This document shows, one piece after another, positions 1 through 12,600 of a DNA stretch of 64,000 bases. Origin of the DNA: Glandiceps talaboti. Taxonomy: Eukaryota; Hemichordata; Enteropneusta; Spengelidae. The first letter of the stretch is position 1. Each line of letters starts with the position of its first letter. The stretch lies in assembly GCF_964340395.1 (NCBI RefSeq), contig NC_135550.1, positions 6,490,101 to 6,554,100 of the forward strand, written 5' to 3'. The notes under the pieces are model-generated. The model made no database searches, was not told where the DNA came from, and worked only from the letters and a program-made list of their open reading frames with translations. The position numbers and the translations under genes are program-made.

Positions 1-1795
1 TATGCAGCAGGTGCCTACCTTGGATATTGATGGACATAAGTTAACCCAGTCTGTGAGTATAATATAAATGTGTATTGAAATCAAATACAACATCAGGGAT
101 TGTAGAATCAACATTTGGGGATTTTGATGACTACCTTAGTTGCTGTGTGGTGGTATCCATCCACTGCAGACATTCTAGTGGTTTGGGCTACAATGCAAAA
201 TATTTAAACTGATTTTGATTTTTAGAAAATTCTTCATTCTCTGATTTAAAATGTAATATATTGTGAGCAAATCCATCAGTTTGTCTATGTGAACTGAAGC
301 ACTGATTTTTTTTTTTACCAGATCACTTATTTTTGCAGTTTCTATCTGTCAGACCACAAAAATTGAAAATAAAGTGTGAGACCATAATAATCAAATTGCC
401 AAGCCCACCAGATCTGATTGCAGGACTACTAAATATTTTAAGTCATTGGTCTGGGAACCATGAGTTTCAAAATTGATTTGCTCACCTATGCTGCTATCTT
501 TGTCAGATGTCACTTAACATGATAACGTCAACTGTTGACCCTAACTACTCATCTCGTGATATGCGTCTGTGGAGCGTCGTACATTATTGACACACATATC
601 ATTGAGGTGACGGTATTCTTACTAAGGTCAATAAATAATAGCACAGCAATCGTACCTACTCTTCTCATTTTTATTCTTTGAAAAAGACTGTCTGTATTCA
701 GTTGAAATGTAAGGATTTTAATAAAGAGGATATTTTTACCAGATTTCGACTTTGTTTATAAGTTATGCTATTTTCAAATTCTTTTGTCCCAAAAAAGTTA
801 CCTGTACTACATCACTACAGTTAGACTACTGTAATATCTGTTTTTACTACATGTCATTACAATAAGTCATTATATAGTATCCTTTCAGTGAATAGCAATC
901 AAGGGTGATTTCCTTATGAAGAGAGACAGTATTATTATAAACTCGTAATCGTAACCGTAAGGACGGCAGTGTCTTTCACTTGTCGTACTTTCCTTTCAAA
1001 GTTGCCAATATAAAATTTCAACATTTATGCTCATCTAAAGAGAAAACTTGTTTGAAGTCAAACAGTTTTGATAAATAATTAAAATGTGCATAACTATATA
1101 GATTATGTTTTGCTTAAAGTATAAAGGAAATAGTCATAGTGTGACCAATCGAATGTTGATACTCTGTGACCTTTTTGTTCATATGCAAATTTAGATGACC
1201 TTTCCAACCAATCGCAAGCAATGCAAAATATCATGACCTTGTAGAATACCAAGGACATGTGAAAATAAATAGTATCCATGACAACACAGTATATTGCTGT
1301 CATCTGTCTGATTTTTTAAATTACTTTGAATGTGTCATGTAAATAGATACATAGTAGTCGTTAAATATAATGACATTTATTGTGACAAAACATCTATCTC
1401 ACCATCTTGTGCATCAGACCTTATCTCCACTAAGAAATAAAGAATTTCAGTGACTTTCTCTTATCCTAGAAAGCAATATATTTGATATAAGATTGTTCTG
1501 TTTCTATTAGCTTGCCATATTGGAATATTTGGAGGAAACCAGACCAGATCCACCACTGTTACCTAAAGACCCGGCTGAGAGAGCAGTGGTATGTCAGTCT
1601 AGAGTTCACATTATCAGATGATTTATGTGATATCAAGGATTATTTAGATTTAAAATGTTCATTTTGTAAAGACCCTCAAAGAGTCCTACTTTGAAACCAG
1701 GCTTACATTCCACAGTTATTCCTTTGGCGGTCAAGGCATGTCATTTCATTACTGACAGAATATCATTTTGAAGTTAAGAGTTGTGACAGCATGCG

Positions 1796-1884
<89 letters not shown>

Positions 1885-3353
1885 AAGTGTGTGCATGCAT
1901 GCAATGTAAGATGATGTGAGGGACAAGATATCAATCAATCACTCAGTGAATTTATAAAGTGCCAGTTTCCACTATGATGTAAAGGTTAGAGGCACTGTAC
2001 AGAATGCGCTAGAAAATAGATATGTCTTTAAGTTCTTTTTGAAGGCGTTAACTGTAGATTTTTATCACATTTCCAATGGTAGTGCATTACATAGACGGGG
2101 TGCAGCAGAATGTACTGACTGTAAGTCTGTTTCATTTTCATTCCCGTTCTCAACAGACTCGTCAAATCTCTGAAACAATAGCAAGTGGAATACAGCCCAT
2201 CCAGGTAACGTTAAACCACTTGGTCTTATTAATCTGTGCTGCCAAAACATTGTATTCAGAAACCCTATAACAATTCTATGCTTTGTTTATCATCTCACTT
2301 GAAATGAAACTGAGATCAGCACCTTGTACATATTATTTAAGATATGAATTTGAAGTCAATGAATCGACGCATTTCCAAATTCAATGTTAGACGTTCTACC
2401 ATTACTATGTACATGAGGATGACGACGGATGTGCATTCCTTTCAGATGCCAAATCCTGAAAAATAGTTTGCATGTGTTTTACGTTTATCTTGCCATTTGA
2501 ATTCTCAAATTATCAGCTCATGTATATGTAACTGTGTTATTTAACAATTCACAAGTTATATATATATATATGTTGAGTAATCTCTTCCTTATCATCAGAA
2601 TTTAGCAGTCCTGAAATATGTTGGTGATGAAAAGAAAGCAGAGTGGGGTAGATATTGGATAGACAGAGGGTTCCAAGGCTTAGAAAAGATGTTAGTAAAT
2701 ACTGCTGGAAAATACTGTGTTGGTGATCAGGTGACCATGGCTGACCTCTGTCTGGTACCACAAATCTATAATGCAAATAGGTGAGTTGATATTATCCAAT
2801 CGGAATATAGCTTCTTCTGATCAGGTGACCATGGCTGACCTCTGTCTGGTATCACAGCTCTATAATGCAAATTAGGTGAGTTGATATTATCCAATCAGAT
2901 AGTGCCTTATAGTGATTAGGTGACCATGGCTGACCAATGTCTGGTACCTCAAATGTATAATGCAAATTAGGTGAGTTGATATAATCCAATCTGAAAGTGG
3001 CACAGTCTTTCTTTGACTTATCAGCATCTGTGATACATCTAGTTTATGTAATTCAAATCTTGTCCAGGTGAGTTGAGCTGGTACAACATAAAATTAAATA
3101 CCGATCCAGCAATAGTTGAAGTTTCCAATTCTCTCACGGATTTACTTTTTAGATGTCTCATTAATTCAGTGATAACAAAATGTTTGATAACTGTGTAATT
3201 TGCCGATGTTTGACTTGTTTTTTTTTCAGATTTAAAGTGGACATGTCACAGTTTCCCACCATCAGTAGAATTAATGATGCATTATCTCAGCTGGATGCTT
3301 TCAAAACATCTCATCCATCCAACCAACCTGATTGCCCCGATGATGTAAAGTAA
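1..3353 (+). CDS. GSTZ1: Maleylacetoacetate isomerase / zeta-class GST, copy A, 3' part
   Basis: Five exons run in phase: 1-52 (gene continues off the left edge), 1511-1588, 2157-2204, 2599-2780 and 3230-3353 (TAA at 3351). All introns are GT-AG. The reading gives [15 protein letters not shown], then [18 protein letters not shown], the [19 protein letters not shown] stretch of the C-terminal helical domain, and a [12 protein letters not shown] ending. These match zeta-class GST in order and spacing. The family isomerises maleylacetoacetate to fumarylacetoacetate using glutathione, in the cytosol, in phenylalanine/tyrosine breakdown. The catalytic SSCS segment lies in exons outside the window. 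Oddities: the 3' half of exon 2599-2780 is followed by two decayed tandem copies in the intron, and the same half is almost identical to copy B at 42058-42168. Family call is very firm; activity of this copy cannot be judged from the part seen. Confidence 0.93.
1799..1883. repeat. (TG)n microsatellite with (CG)n core
   Basis: A nearly pure GT run interrupted by a GC-alternating core (about 1837-1851), in the copy A intron between exons 1511-1588 and 2157-2204. Alternating purine/pyrimidine of this kind can adopt Z-DNA; that is inference. Confidence 0.9.
2725..3008 (+). repeat. Partial exon triplication, about 95 bp x 3
   Basis: The end of exon 2599-2780 plus the first intronic bases is present three times, starting at 2725, 2819 and 2914. 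Each unit runs from GATCAGGTGACCATGGCTGAC through the exon-end GTGAGTTGATA and a CCAATC tail. Units 2 and 3 carry an extra T before the donor (AAATTAGGTGAGT), which makes an in-frame TAG. They also lack an acceptor, so they are decayed exon ends and not alternative exons. Confidence 0.9.
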
Positions 3354-3617
3354 ACAAACAAAGAAACAACAACAGCAACAACAACAATAACTTTACTGTA
3401 ATTTCATGTTTGTCCTTACAGACGTTTGGAATCTTGTATCTTTAGCATAATTAACATAACTGTCACAATATATCGCTGCCGTTTCATTGAGTTTACAGTT
3501 CATAAGTTTGATTTTAACACAGACTGTTTAGTTTGTACTAAAATCTTTATTGTCTGCATATTTCTTTCAACTAAACTGTTTATTTAGTAGATATATTGTG
3601 CAAATTTAACTATCAAA

Positions 3618-3623
3618 AATAAA
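3618..3623 (+). terminator. Probable poly(A) signal of GSTZ1 copy A
   Basis: AATAAA lies 265 bases after the copy A stop codon, in AT-rich sequence. It is the first canonical signal I found downstream, so a 3' UTR of about 290 bases is inferred. Confidence 0.5.
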
Positions 3624-3894
3624 TCTTCATTATCAACATGAGTTCATGTGTATATGTGTAGGGGTATACAGTACAAACTGTTATTGCATATGCACCAGAG
3701 ATTACTTGCACTGGTGTATGCATACTAGTGGTATATTCACTGCAGTGCAATACTGAAAACATCATTGCATAACTGCATGCAAATGAGAATGTCATTGTTT
3801 CTCTACACATGAAATTGCATGATTGCTGTATGATTTTTATGTAAATTTGTCTTTTCAGATAAACATATACATGTGTGTAATAACATAGAAACCC

Positions 3895-4043
3895 ATGCCA
3901 CGTGAGTTCCAGTGTGGGTACCCGGGGGGTATTTGCACTCTTGCTTGCAATGTTTTCTGCTACACTGAAAGTATGGGTGCAGAGAACACTGCAAGTACTC
4001 GTTCAAATACCCTGAGGGCACCACACTTGCACTGGCATGTCAC
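3895..4043. repeat. Imperfect fold-back (hairpin) element
   Basis: The left arm (about 3895-3960) and the reverse complement of the right arm (about 3980-4043) align over some 60 bases. Both contain CATGCCA, GTGTGG and GGGTATTTG, and both end in TCTGC, around a short loop. It looks like a fold-back MITE or a decayed inverted duplication. No target duplication was identified. Confidence 0.55.
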
Positions 4044-4319
4044 AGGGTTCTGTCATATTAGCTGACAACTTTTTCATCCAGCAAGAATTAATTTGGTTGC
4101 TAGTTTTTATTTGTAGATGATTCTATAACAAAGAACAAGATGTAACACTGTGCCATAGGAAACTGCTGAAAGTAAAAAAAGATATTTTGACAAACACATT
4201 TGAGAGAACTGTCATTTGCCTACATTTCTAAATAACTTCTAGTATGGGGATACTCTTTAGTATGTTGTGTAAAACTATCAACAATAAAACTAATTTTATC
4301 AACTACAGTTCTGGTCTTT

Positions 4320-4368
4320 GTATGTATGTATGTATGTATGTATGTATGTATGTATGTATGTATGTATG

Positions 4369-4407
<39 letters not shown>

Positions 4408-4530
4408 ATGTATGTATGTATGTATGTATGTATGTATGTACATGTATGTATGTATGTACATGTGTGTATGTATGTGTGTATGTATGTATGTATGTATGTA
4501 TGTATGTATGTATGTATGTATGTATGTATG
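4320..4530. repeat. (TATG)n / (TG)n microsatellite
   Basis: About 210 bases of TATG repeats with a TG-only core near 4367-4390. It creates long open frames of Met-Tyr-Val-Cys in several frames, which are not genes. Confidence 0.95.
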
Positions 4531-6642
4531 TGAGTGTTTGTGGCTAGTGCATGTGTGTGTGTGTATATTACAGTGTACTTACAAATATGCTTACAAATAT
4601 TAAATGTGTTTTTATAAAATATAAATTTGAATCTTCAGTGTTTAAAATATCATTCCCAACTTTAACTTATGACGACCCTATTTTTTTTCGTTTCTCATTA
4701 CCCAACCGTCCCAAATTTTCAGCTCCGTGGTCAAAATAATTTTTTTTCACCCACCTCTAATATTTTGTCGAACAGCGCCCTCTCTGACAAGCATAAACAA
4801 GTCTGAAATTGTGACGGTGTCGATGCTTGTTCACGAACAGAGCATTTCTTTCGTGACGCATGTGGCTGAAGTTATTCAGGAAGGAAGGCTGAAGGCTGAG
4901 CACATGCCAATTGTGCAGAGAAGCTGGGAAAGGGCTTGTTACCAGGAATCCAATAAACAGAAGAGGGGAGGGGAGGAAATTGCACAAGGAGAGGCAGATG
5001 AAATGAAAACAAAATCAAAACTAGACTCATGAAAGTGAAATATTTTATTAATGAAAAAAAATGTGTGCCTTAACAAATAATCTGACAACCACCCTTCACT
5101 TTGTAAAAATCTGTTATCAATAGAATGTAATTTTGAATGTTTTCCACACCTTTTAGTTCATAGTTTTAGTAAAACAAAACCAGATGAACAAGATTGCTTT
5201 GAAAAATCAAGTAGGGGCTAGCTTTCATGTCATGGCTAGGTTACCGAGTACTATATTGATTTTTTTAGAATATTTTTCATTTCTTTCAAAAAGTAGAGAA
5301 AAACTTTAAAAAGTAAAAATTATCCGTTAAAACTTCAACTGTTGTAACTGGAACAAATTGTATTGCTGTACTTATTTCATATCACAAACATGATGAAATA
5401 ATATTTGGTGTGCACCGAATGTAATACACAACTCTTTCAAATGTTGCATTTACATGTCTGTCATTTATGTTGTATTCTTTGTTAGTGATGTCAAAAAATA
5501 GTGGATGAGACGATCTGTGGTGAGACTGCATATAATGGCATATAGCTATTTTTTTTTCGTTTTTTTTTATATTTTATATTTCATGCCACTTATATTTTAT
5601 CCTTTTTTAGGAAATAAAAATGTTAGGATAGTACCAGATCAAAGTTTCACCATTTTTGATACCTTGCTTGCCTCTCCCAATCAGTACCGTATGGTAGAAA
5701 TAAAAGTATTGGAGATCTTCAAGAAACTTGCATTTCTTCTAGACACTTCCATAATTTGTGTTATTCCATATTTTTATAACATCAATCGGATTGAATGGAA
5801 ATTTTAATAGGTCAACAATTTTCCAGATTTTCATTTTAAAATATTGTCTTATCTCACTTTAACAGAAAAACTCTGATTAAAATCTGATCAGGGAGGACAT
5901 GTAACTGCTAAATCGATAAAAATCCTTCCAAAAATTTTGCATTGTACATCATGCACGAGATAACACATACATGCACATTCCATGACCAAACGCTAAAGCG
6001 CACACACAAACATAAAAATAGAAATGGCGGCAACAGATTAGGTATTTTTGGGTTTTTTTATTTAAATAGACATCAAAATTTGATAAATATATTGTTAGTT
6101 ATGGGGAAAATTGTTAATTATAACCACAGGGAAAATCGAAAAACTATTGCATCATATTCGGCAAAACAGTTAGTAAGTTAATTAAACAAAATTGTTAGTG
6201 CTGGAGTATAAATAACGCAGATGTTAGTCTTTTAAACTCAAAACTATTTACAAGTATCGAAAATTGAAATCGCTGTCAAAGAACGGCTGACATGTTCAGA
6301 AAGGCTCCGCACTAGCGGAGAAAGTGCGACATCGTCCAGCGCGCGCACTCAGTCTGGACCCGAATACTTTAATCTTTTGTACGCATAGAGCGCCCTCAAT
6401 GTTGGAAGTACAAAGCAAATGAAACAGTACCATAAATAGCACAAAAATATACTTTCAAATATTTGGAGTACAAAAATTTAAAGTGTAGAAGTCCAAGTCC
6501 ATTTCTGTACATGTACATTGTAGTCAAACTTCACAATCATTAGAAGCTACCCCTTTTTTGAAAGTGGCGTCGTTGCTAAAACATTTGGGAAGTTCCTCTC
6601 GAGTAATCTGGAAGGAAACATTCAAAGACATTTATCCAATGA

Positions 6643-9600
6643 CTACACTTTCGTTGCTGTTGGATACTGTACAAGTCGCTTGACAACGAGAGAATTTGCG
6701 AGTGGGAGACTACTAATTGCTTGGTACCTCGACACACTGTTGTACTTCACCTTTGCTGCCTGAAGAATAAATAAAAGAAAATCTGTTTTAATGATATGGT
6801 CTTGATGAGAGCATGTAACCTAAAGCTGAAACTCATGATAAATAGATTAAGTGTACAAGTACTCCAAGTGCCTATGAATGTAGCTAGAACTGTATGGAGA
6901 TGATATCCAATGGAAAGGACCAACATACCGTTAGAAAACCAGAATCGTGGCCATGTAATTTCATTACAAATGTAATGGAGACATTGGTAAATGAATCTAT
7001 AGCATAGTAAGGATATTGTGGGAAGGATGTGTGGGCGAAGCGTTTCACCAATGACAGGGTGGCCATTGTTAGGTTTATCATCATACAGGCTTGTTCGTCA
7101 TTTTAAAATTGTCTTGGGAGAAATTCACTCCCGGTACGATCATGCCTTGTTCATTCGAAAAATTACGTAAACAATTACATTTCGTATTTACCTGTTGTTT
7201 AGCACATGACGACCTGGTAAGTAAAGTTGCATAGATGTGCATGCATACTAACAGTTCGCTATCCGTGTACCCTGTGGCGTGAACCATAGACGTTGTCCAT
7301 ACTGCACTCTTCTCATCTTTCATCACAATTTTCCTAGCCAATGATAATGCTGCAGCCGCACGTAAAGATGGCGGGAAGTTGAGGACGTATGGTGAACAAA
7401 TACTCAAGTCCATTATATACTTGGCAGCATTCTCGATGAGGATCTAGAACGAAAATTAACATTCGAGTACAACTTTAAACAAGGTTTGGTACAACATTTT
7501 CGAAACTAACAAGTCAATTCGAGAACTTAAAGCTAGTTAAAAAATATTGTATGCTTTGTTTTAGAACCATTTGTATTATTGGAGAATTTATTTTTTAGTG
7601 CTTAAGCTGGTAAACTAATCACCCGTTGCACCAAGAGGAAATGATACAAAACATACATTTTAGTAATAATCGGAAGTTAACGGGCACAAAAACTGCTTCA
7701 ATTTTCAACCCGTTTCGCACTTCAGCATGCTTTTTCAAGATGTTTGAATGATAATTTAGGTTAAAAGTCTGATCAATAAGGTACATTTTACGTGTACTAC
7801 ATTAACTTTGCATCATCTTGCTTATGTACAGTAGTAGTACCCCCCCCCCCCCCCAGGTCAAAATATCTGACTTGCAACAAGACCGGCCAGGCACGGGTAA
7901 ATGAATCTCATCAACATATTTATCCGATTCGTTATAAATAATGCATGGTCAGAACTGCAATCTTTTTACCTGTACAAACTGTCCTTAACAAATCCAAGCG
8001 TAGAATGCACACCTGGGTCCTCAGACTTTGTTGTATGAAAGCTCGTTCTTTGAAGCTAAACTAATTTGATGGGGCTCAGAATTTGAGAACTTTATTTTCC
8101 CCATACAGTGGACGGTATTTGGCGGTCAGAAAAAGAAAAACGATTTGCTCCCAGGGCGCATAGTTTACGTTAAAAGGAGGCTAATACTGGCAAATCGAAG
8201 TCTGATACCCCCCCCCCCCCCGTGTCCTTGTATACAAGCACAGAAAATGTCCGTTCGTCCGTCCAAGTCCTAAATTACCATGGCTACGGATGTTTCTGCT
8301 AACCTTGTCAGTGTAGTTTTGGACAAATTCTGTCGCAGCCTCAACATACAGATCGTAGAAATTAACACAGGTAGGATAAAACAGATCAAACTTCAATGCC
8401 TTCAAGACGAGTATTTCCATTCGAATTACTTCCTTTTTGCTATATGTGTAGTCTGTCAGGAAACACAGCATATCAATCTGAAGAAAGAAAGGACAAACTG
8501 GTCAAATCATGCAGTGGATTTAAGATTTGCATGGTCAAACAATCCCAAAATCAAGGAATGAATGTACTGTCTTGTTCATTAGCACATTATACAAACTTTG
8601 ATAGTGAGGGGTGGTGGTGGTGGTGGTGGTGGTGGTGGTGGTGGTGGTGGTGGTGGTGGTGGTGGCGGCGGAGTCACTTCGAAGTATCCCTCATTTGGAA
8701 GTAAAATATTGGTGATATATATCCAAGCCAGACGAGGGGTGGTCTCCTAATCTAAAAAGGATGAGGCCATCAGCTGCAACTACAAATGCGCGTTTTACTT
8801 CTAATTTTGTCGTTTAGGTCATCACTGGTCGGATAGAAGTCAGCCAGCAAGTAAGTTGTTTATTGCACAGACAGAAATTACTTTTCGGTTCAATACCATA
8901 TCCGGGGAGGGGTGATACGCAGGTGGTTAACTTTGTTACAGTTCAATATTCTCTTACCTCTGGGGCGTATCTCTCCTCAATTTTAGCTGCAATAAGTAGA
9001 CAGGTGATGCCGAGTAACTGCAGTTTTTCAAGACTGATTGGTGAAACGCTCATAAAGCTGTCGAACATGCAGACGGTCAGATGCAAAGTTTCGTCATTCA
9101 GGCGAAGATGACACTGAAAAATAAAATGTACAAGAGACTTGCCAAATAACAGTACTAATTTTGAAACTGTCGCGAACCCACATTTGATTATTATTTCGGC
9201 CATGCCTTACCATGCCTCTTATCGGTTGACTATCGCGTAAACTAGGCATTGACATATTGCGATTGAAAGTGACCCATCTCGTTAGGTGTGGCAACTGGTG
9301 AACCATATATCTATGTTAAGATATTCCTGTGTGCTCCGGTACAGGAGTAACCTTGTAATATGTGCATGTTTAATTCAATACAATAGTTGGAGTGAAGTCA
9401 ACAAACGTGAAGCAACCATGTCTTCAAATAATCCCGGGCTTTGGCTCATTACAATCGGCTGAACAGTTGGATGGGTGGGGGTGGATTTCGGAGTTCCGTT
9501 CAACACCAACGGAACTGATCAGAAGACACTGAAGTTGTTGGGTCATAACGAAGCCATGCCATTGGAATATACCAACCTGCACTGTTTCATGCATGATCAA

Positions 9601-12600
9601 AATTAAAAATAGTTTTATCGCTACTATAATTTATATTTACCTGGACTGAAATCAACCAGTCGAGCAGGACAGATCTGCTATCGTTACTACAAGGATTGTT
9701 GCTAGCGGTCAAGTAATCTCCACCATGACAAGACTTAGATTCGTGCAACTAAAACAAAATGAACACATATTTGAGTTTAGCAACGACTATTAATTCAGAT
9801 AGTTTGTCAGTAAAAGCAATCGAGTACCAAAATCTATTTTTACACGACTGTCGATTTCAATAATGTGCATGCAAAAATATAAAGCTGTTGTAAGTACAGT
9901 GAAAACAAAGTAAATATGACCCGGCGTAATTATCGTACACTAATGTTATGAATCTTAAGTTAAGTGGGAGTGTTTACAGGTACTTTGAAGGCTTTGTTTT
10001 TAATACTGCTTTCCAATTTCCATGAATTTGTGACCACATCCATTTTGATTATGTACATGTGATCACTTGTACCGTAATGCGTTAGTCCTGATGTAGAGAT
10101 CGTCTACGTCGTAGTATTTACCCATGAAAGTCTTCAAAACCAGTTACATTTCAATTTATATCAGCACAATTTTCGAAATTTCGCATTTAACAGAAATCCA
10201 GTCAAATCGTACAAGTTTTGGTAAATTGTGAACAAATTCTAATTAAAAGTTCTTCAGCTTTTTCCCAATTGTACAGTAGGTTTTGTTATACCGAAGAATT
10301 CTCCCATCATATGGGCGAGATCAATAGTTCAATGTAGGAAACAAAATCCAGTACTTTTAATTAGTTAGGCCTCAGACTCCCCCCCCCTCCCCCCAACTAA
10401 AGTGGGCAAAATTGAAAACCGTTTCAGACCGCACAAGCAATTTCAAACCAGTGTGTAGTAGTATCTAGTGCTATGAATATAAATCCAGAATGTAGTGAGG
10501 TCAAAATATTTCTTTGCCGACACTTTATTTTAGTGCCACGCATTTACTATAGCGAAAATCCATCCATTCCTCAATTTGGTATTTTTGTAAAAGAAGATTC
10601 ATTGAAAGGGAAATAGTTTTTTTTTCACAATGAGAACTAAAATGGCTCAACTCCCCCCCCCCCACCGCCCGCAGTATTGTAAAATATTTAAGTTTTTTTT
10701 AAAAATCCTATATTGAATTATTGATATCGCTCGTTATTAATATTGCTTTCTGAGAGATCTGAAAGTCGAGGCGGCAGAACACACTGTACAATATCTTGCC
10801 CACCACTCTGACTGGTATGCTTGGAAGTTCCTTATTTTATAACTTCTTCAATAACCCATGTTTGTCAACATTTTAAGCATAGTAATTACGTTTAATTAAT
10901 ATGTAACAAAAGTACGTTTGGGAATCAAAAATAATGTTCTAAAATTTGCATAAAATGTGCTAACAACTAAATGAAACATGTACTGTGAATAAAACACTTT
11001 CAATGTGTGAAAAGTATCACTAACTTTGGCAGACAGTGTGCATGACGAGTTTTAGTACGTAAATTTCTTTTGTCATACCTATTCAAATAAATCTATCTTT
11101 GGCAAAGTCATAACATATGTATATATTTTCCTTAGTTTTGTAGAAAATATTTTGCACGTCTTTCAATCTGTTGACAAATTTCTAAAAGTGCTACTCCTAC
11201 AATAAATCATTGATACCAGAACCAACGAAAAATATTCAGAAACTCACCAGTGTAAATTTTACGTTTTGAAAATGGCAAAAATATTCTTACAAAATTATGT
11301 ACACAGGTGAGATTGTGTCCGACTTCAAGGTGATGGATGTCCAACAGTACAAATCAGAGAGTTGTGGGTAAAATATTGTACAGTGGAACAGTCCCAGAAC
11401 ATTTATCGAGGCAATTGGTTGCACCCAGTATCGTACAGAAAACGTAACAATTTTGTGAACAGTTGTTAAATATACATAAACACTAGTACTTTCGCATACT
11501 TCAGGAATTGTACGATAGAGCCAATATTAAATATATTTGACAACGTTTGTCTTTGAACTTTTCAGTTCGTACCATTGAAATAAATACTAATGAAATATAT
11601 GGCACATAGCCAAAAATGTAAAAGTCGGCTAACTGCACGGAACTTGAAGATACAATTTCAGTATGGTGATAAGGGTTAGAATAACTGCAATAATAATTGT
11701 AGCGTTTGCTTTTTCTGCCGTTTTTGTGGGTTTTTTTTGTCGTTTCGATGTTCAATTTGAATCAAACGCTACGATTCCTGTAACATTAACGCAAATAGAC
11801 GAAAGCGATTTAGATGTGAATCGCAAAGTTGGGTGGAATTTTCTGCTAAATTACGCTTTACCTGCCAAAAAATGTGGCATTTCCTAACTCATATTACGGA
11901 GCCTCTTGGGCCCAATAAATGTTGAGAGGTACCCCAATCCTGTCAGAATCGACAAAAGTAGCAACGCATGTAGTCCTGCTTACAGACGGTGCACGAGTCT
12001 ATATTACTGACTTGACTCTAAACACCGTCATGCAAAGAGCAATGGACGCGGCGTATTACGACACCGAAAGCAAAATGTATGCGCACCAATTGCAAGAGAA
12101 TTGCCTAACCAATGATCAAATATTAGCAATCGATCGAATATCTACGCCATTTCCATTCCTCTGAGGGTATTCCCTGCTCAGATCACAAAAAGCGTCGAAA
12201 TCGGATCTTTTCAAGTTCGAACTGCAACATTCAAATAACCCTCGTTAACACCACCATATATTTGATATCCTTGAGTGAGATGAATAATTACCCAGAGACA
12301 TTTGCGCCGTCGTACGTAAGAGCTGTGGTTCAATTTAGGGTAGAACTTGAAAAGTTCTGATTTCAAGAGTTTTGGTAACCAGCAATGGAATTTTTGCAGT
12401 CAAGATGAGGTAAACAGACTAAATAATCGATTTATTGCTAATATTTGACCACTGGGCGATTTTATTCCTTAGTTACCGGCATTTTTAGTAAGCCCGTGTT
12501 TCACGGCTGGCTCTTTGCAGGACGGAGGTAGGAGGGACAATTGTCAGAATGGAGTCCCGGATTACTCCGTAGGCAAGCAGGACTACAACGCATGCAGCAT

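Larger units (their letters stand above)
3354..6642. other. Intergenic stretch between GSTZ1 copy A and the cyclin gene
   Basis: Contains the copy A 3' UTR, an inverted-repeat fold-back at about 3895-4043 and a (TATG)n run at 4320-4530. A 101-codon open frame at 4727-5032 with a hydrophilic C-terminal half matches nothing I recognise and may belong to a repeat starting near AACAGCGCCCTC (about 4780). From 5040 to 6640 I see only AT-rich sequence and a short GC-rich patch at 6300-6360. No convincing exon. Confidence 0.6.

Noticed and set aside
2819-2971. Extra GSTZ1 exons
   Set aside because: They lack acceptors and carry an in-frame TAG before the donor.
4244-4603. Met-Tyr-Val-Cys open frames (also 45133-45443)
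   Set aside because: Translation of TATG/CATA microsatellites.
4727-5032. 101-codon frame with hydrophilic C-terminus as a gene
   Set aside because: No recognisable domain, no splice partners, and it starts in repeat-like sequence; left as unexplained intergenic DNA.
8396-8704. Frame with a run of tryptophans
   Set aside because: A TGG microsatellite read in one frame, antisense to a real cyclin exon.
11919-12164. 81-codon frame in the cyclin intron
   Set aside because: No domain, no splice support, on the opposite strand within an intron.
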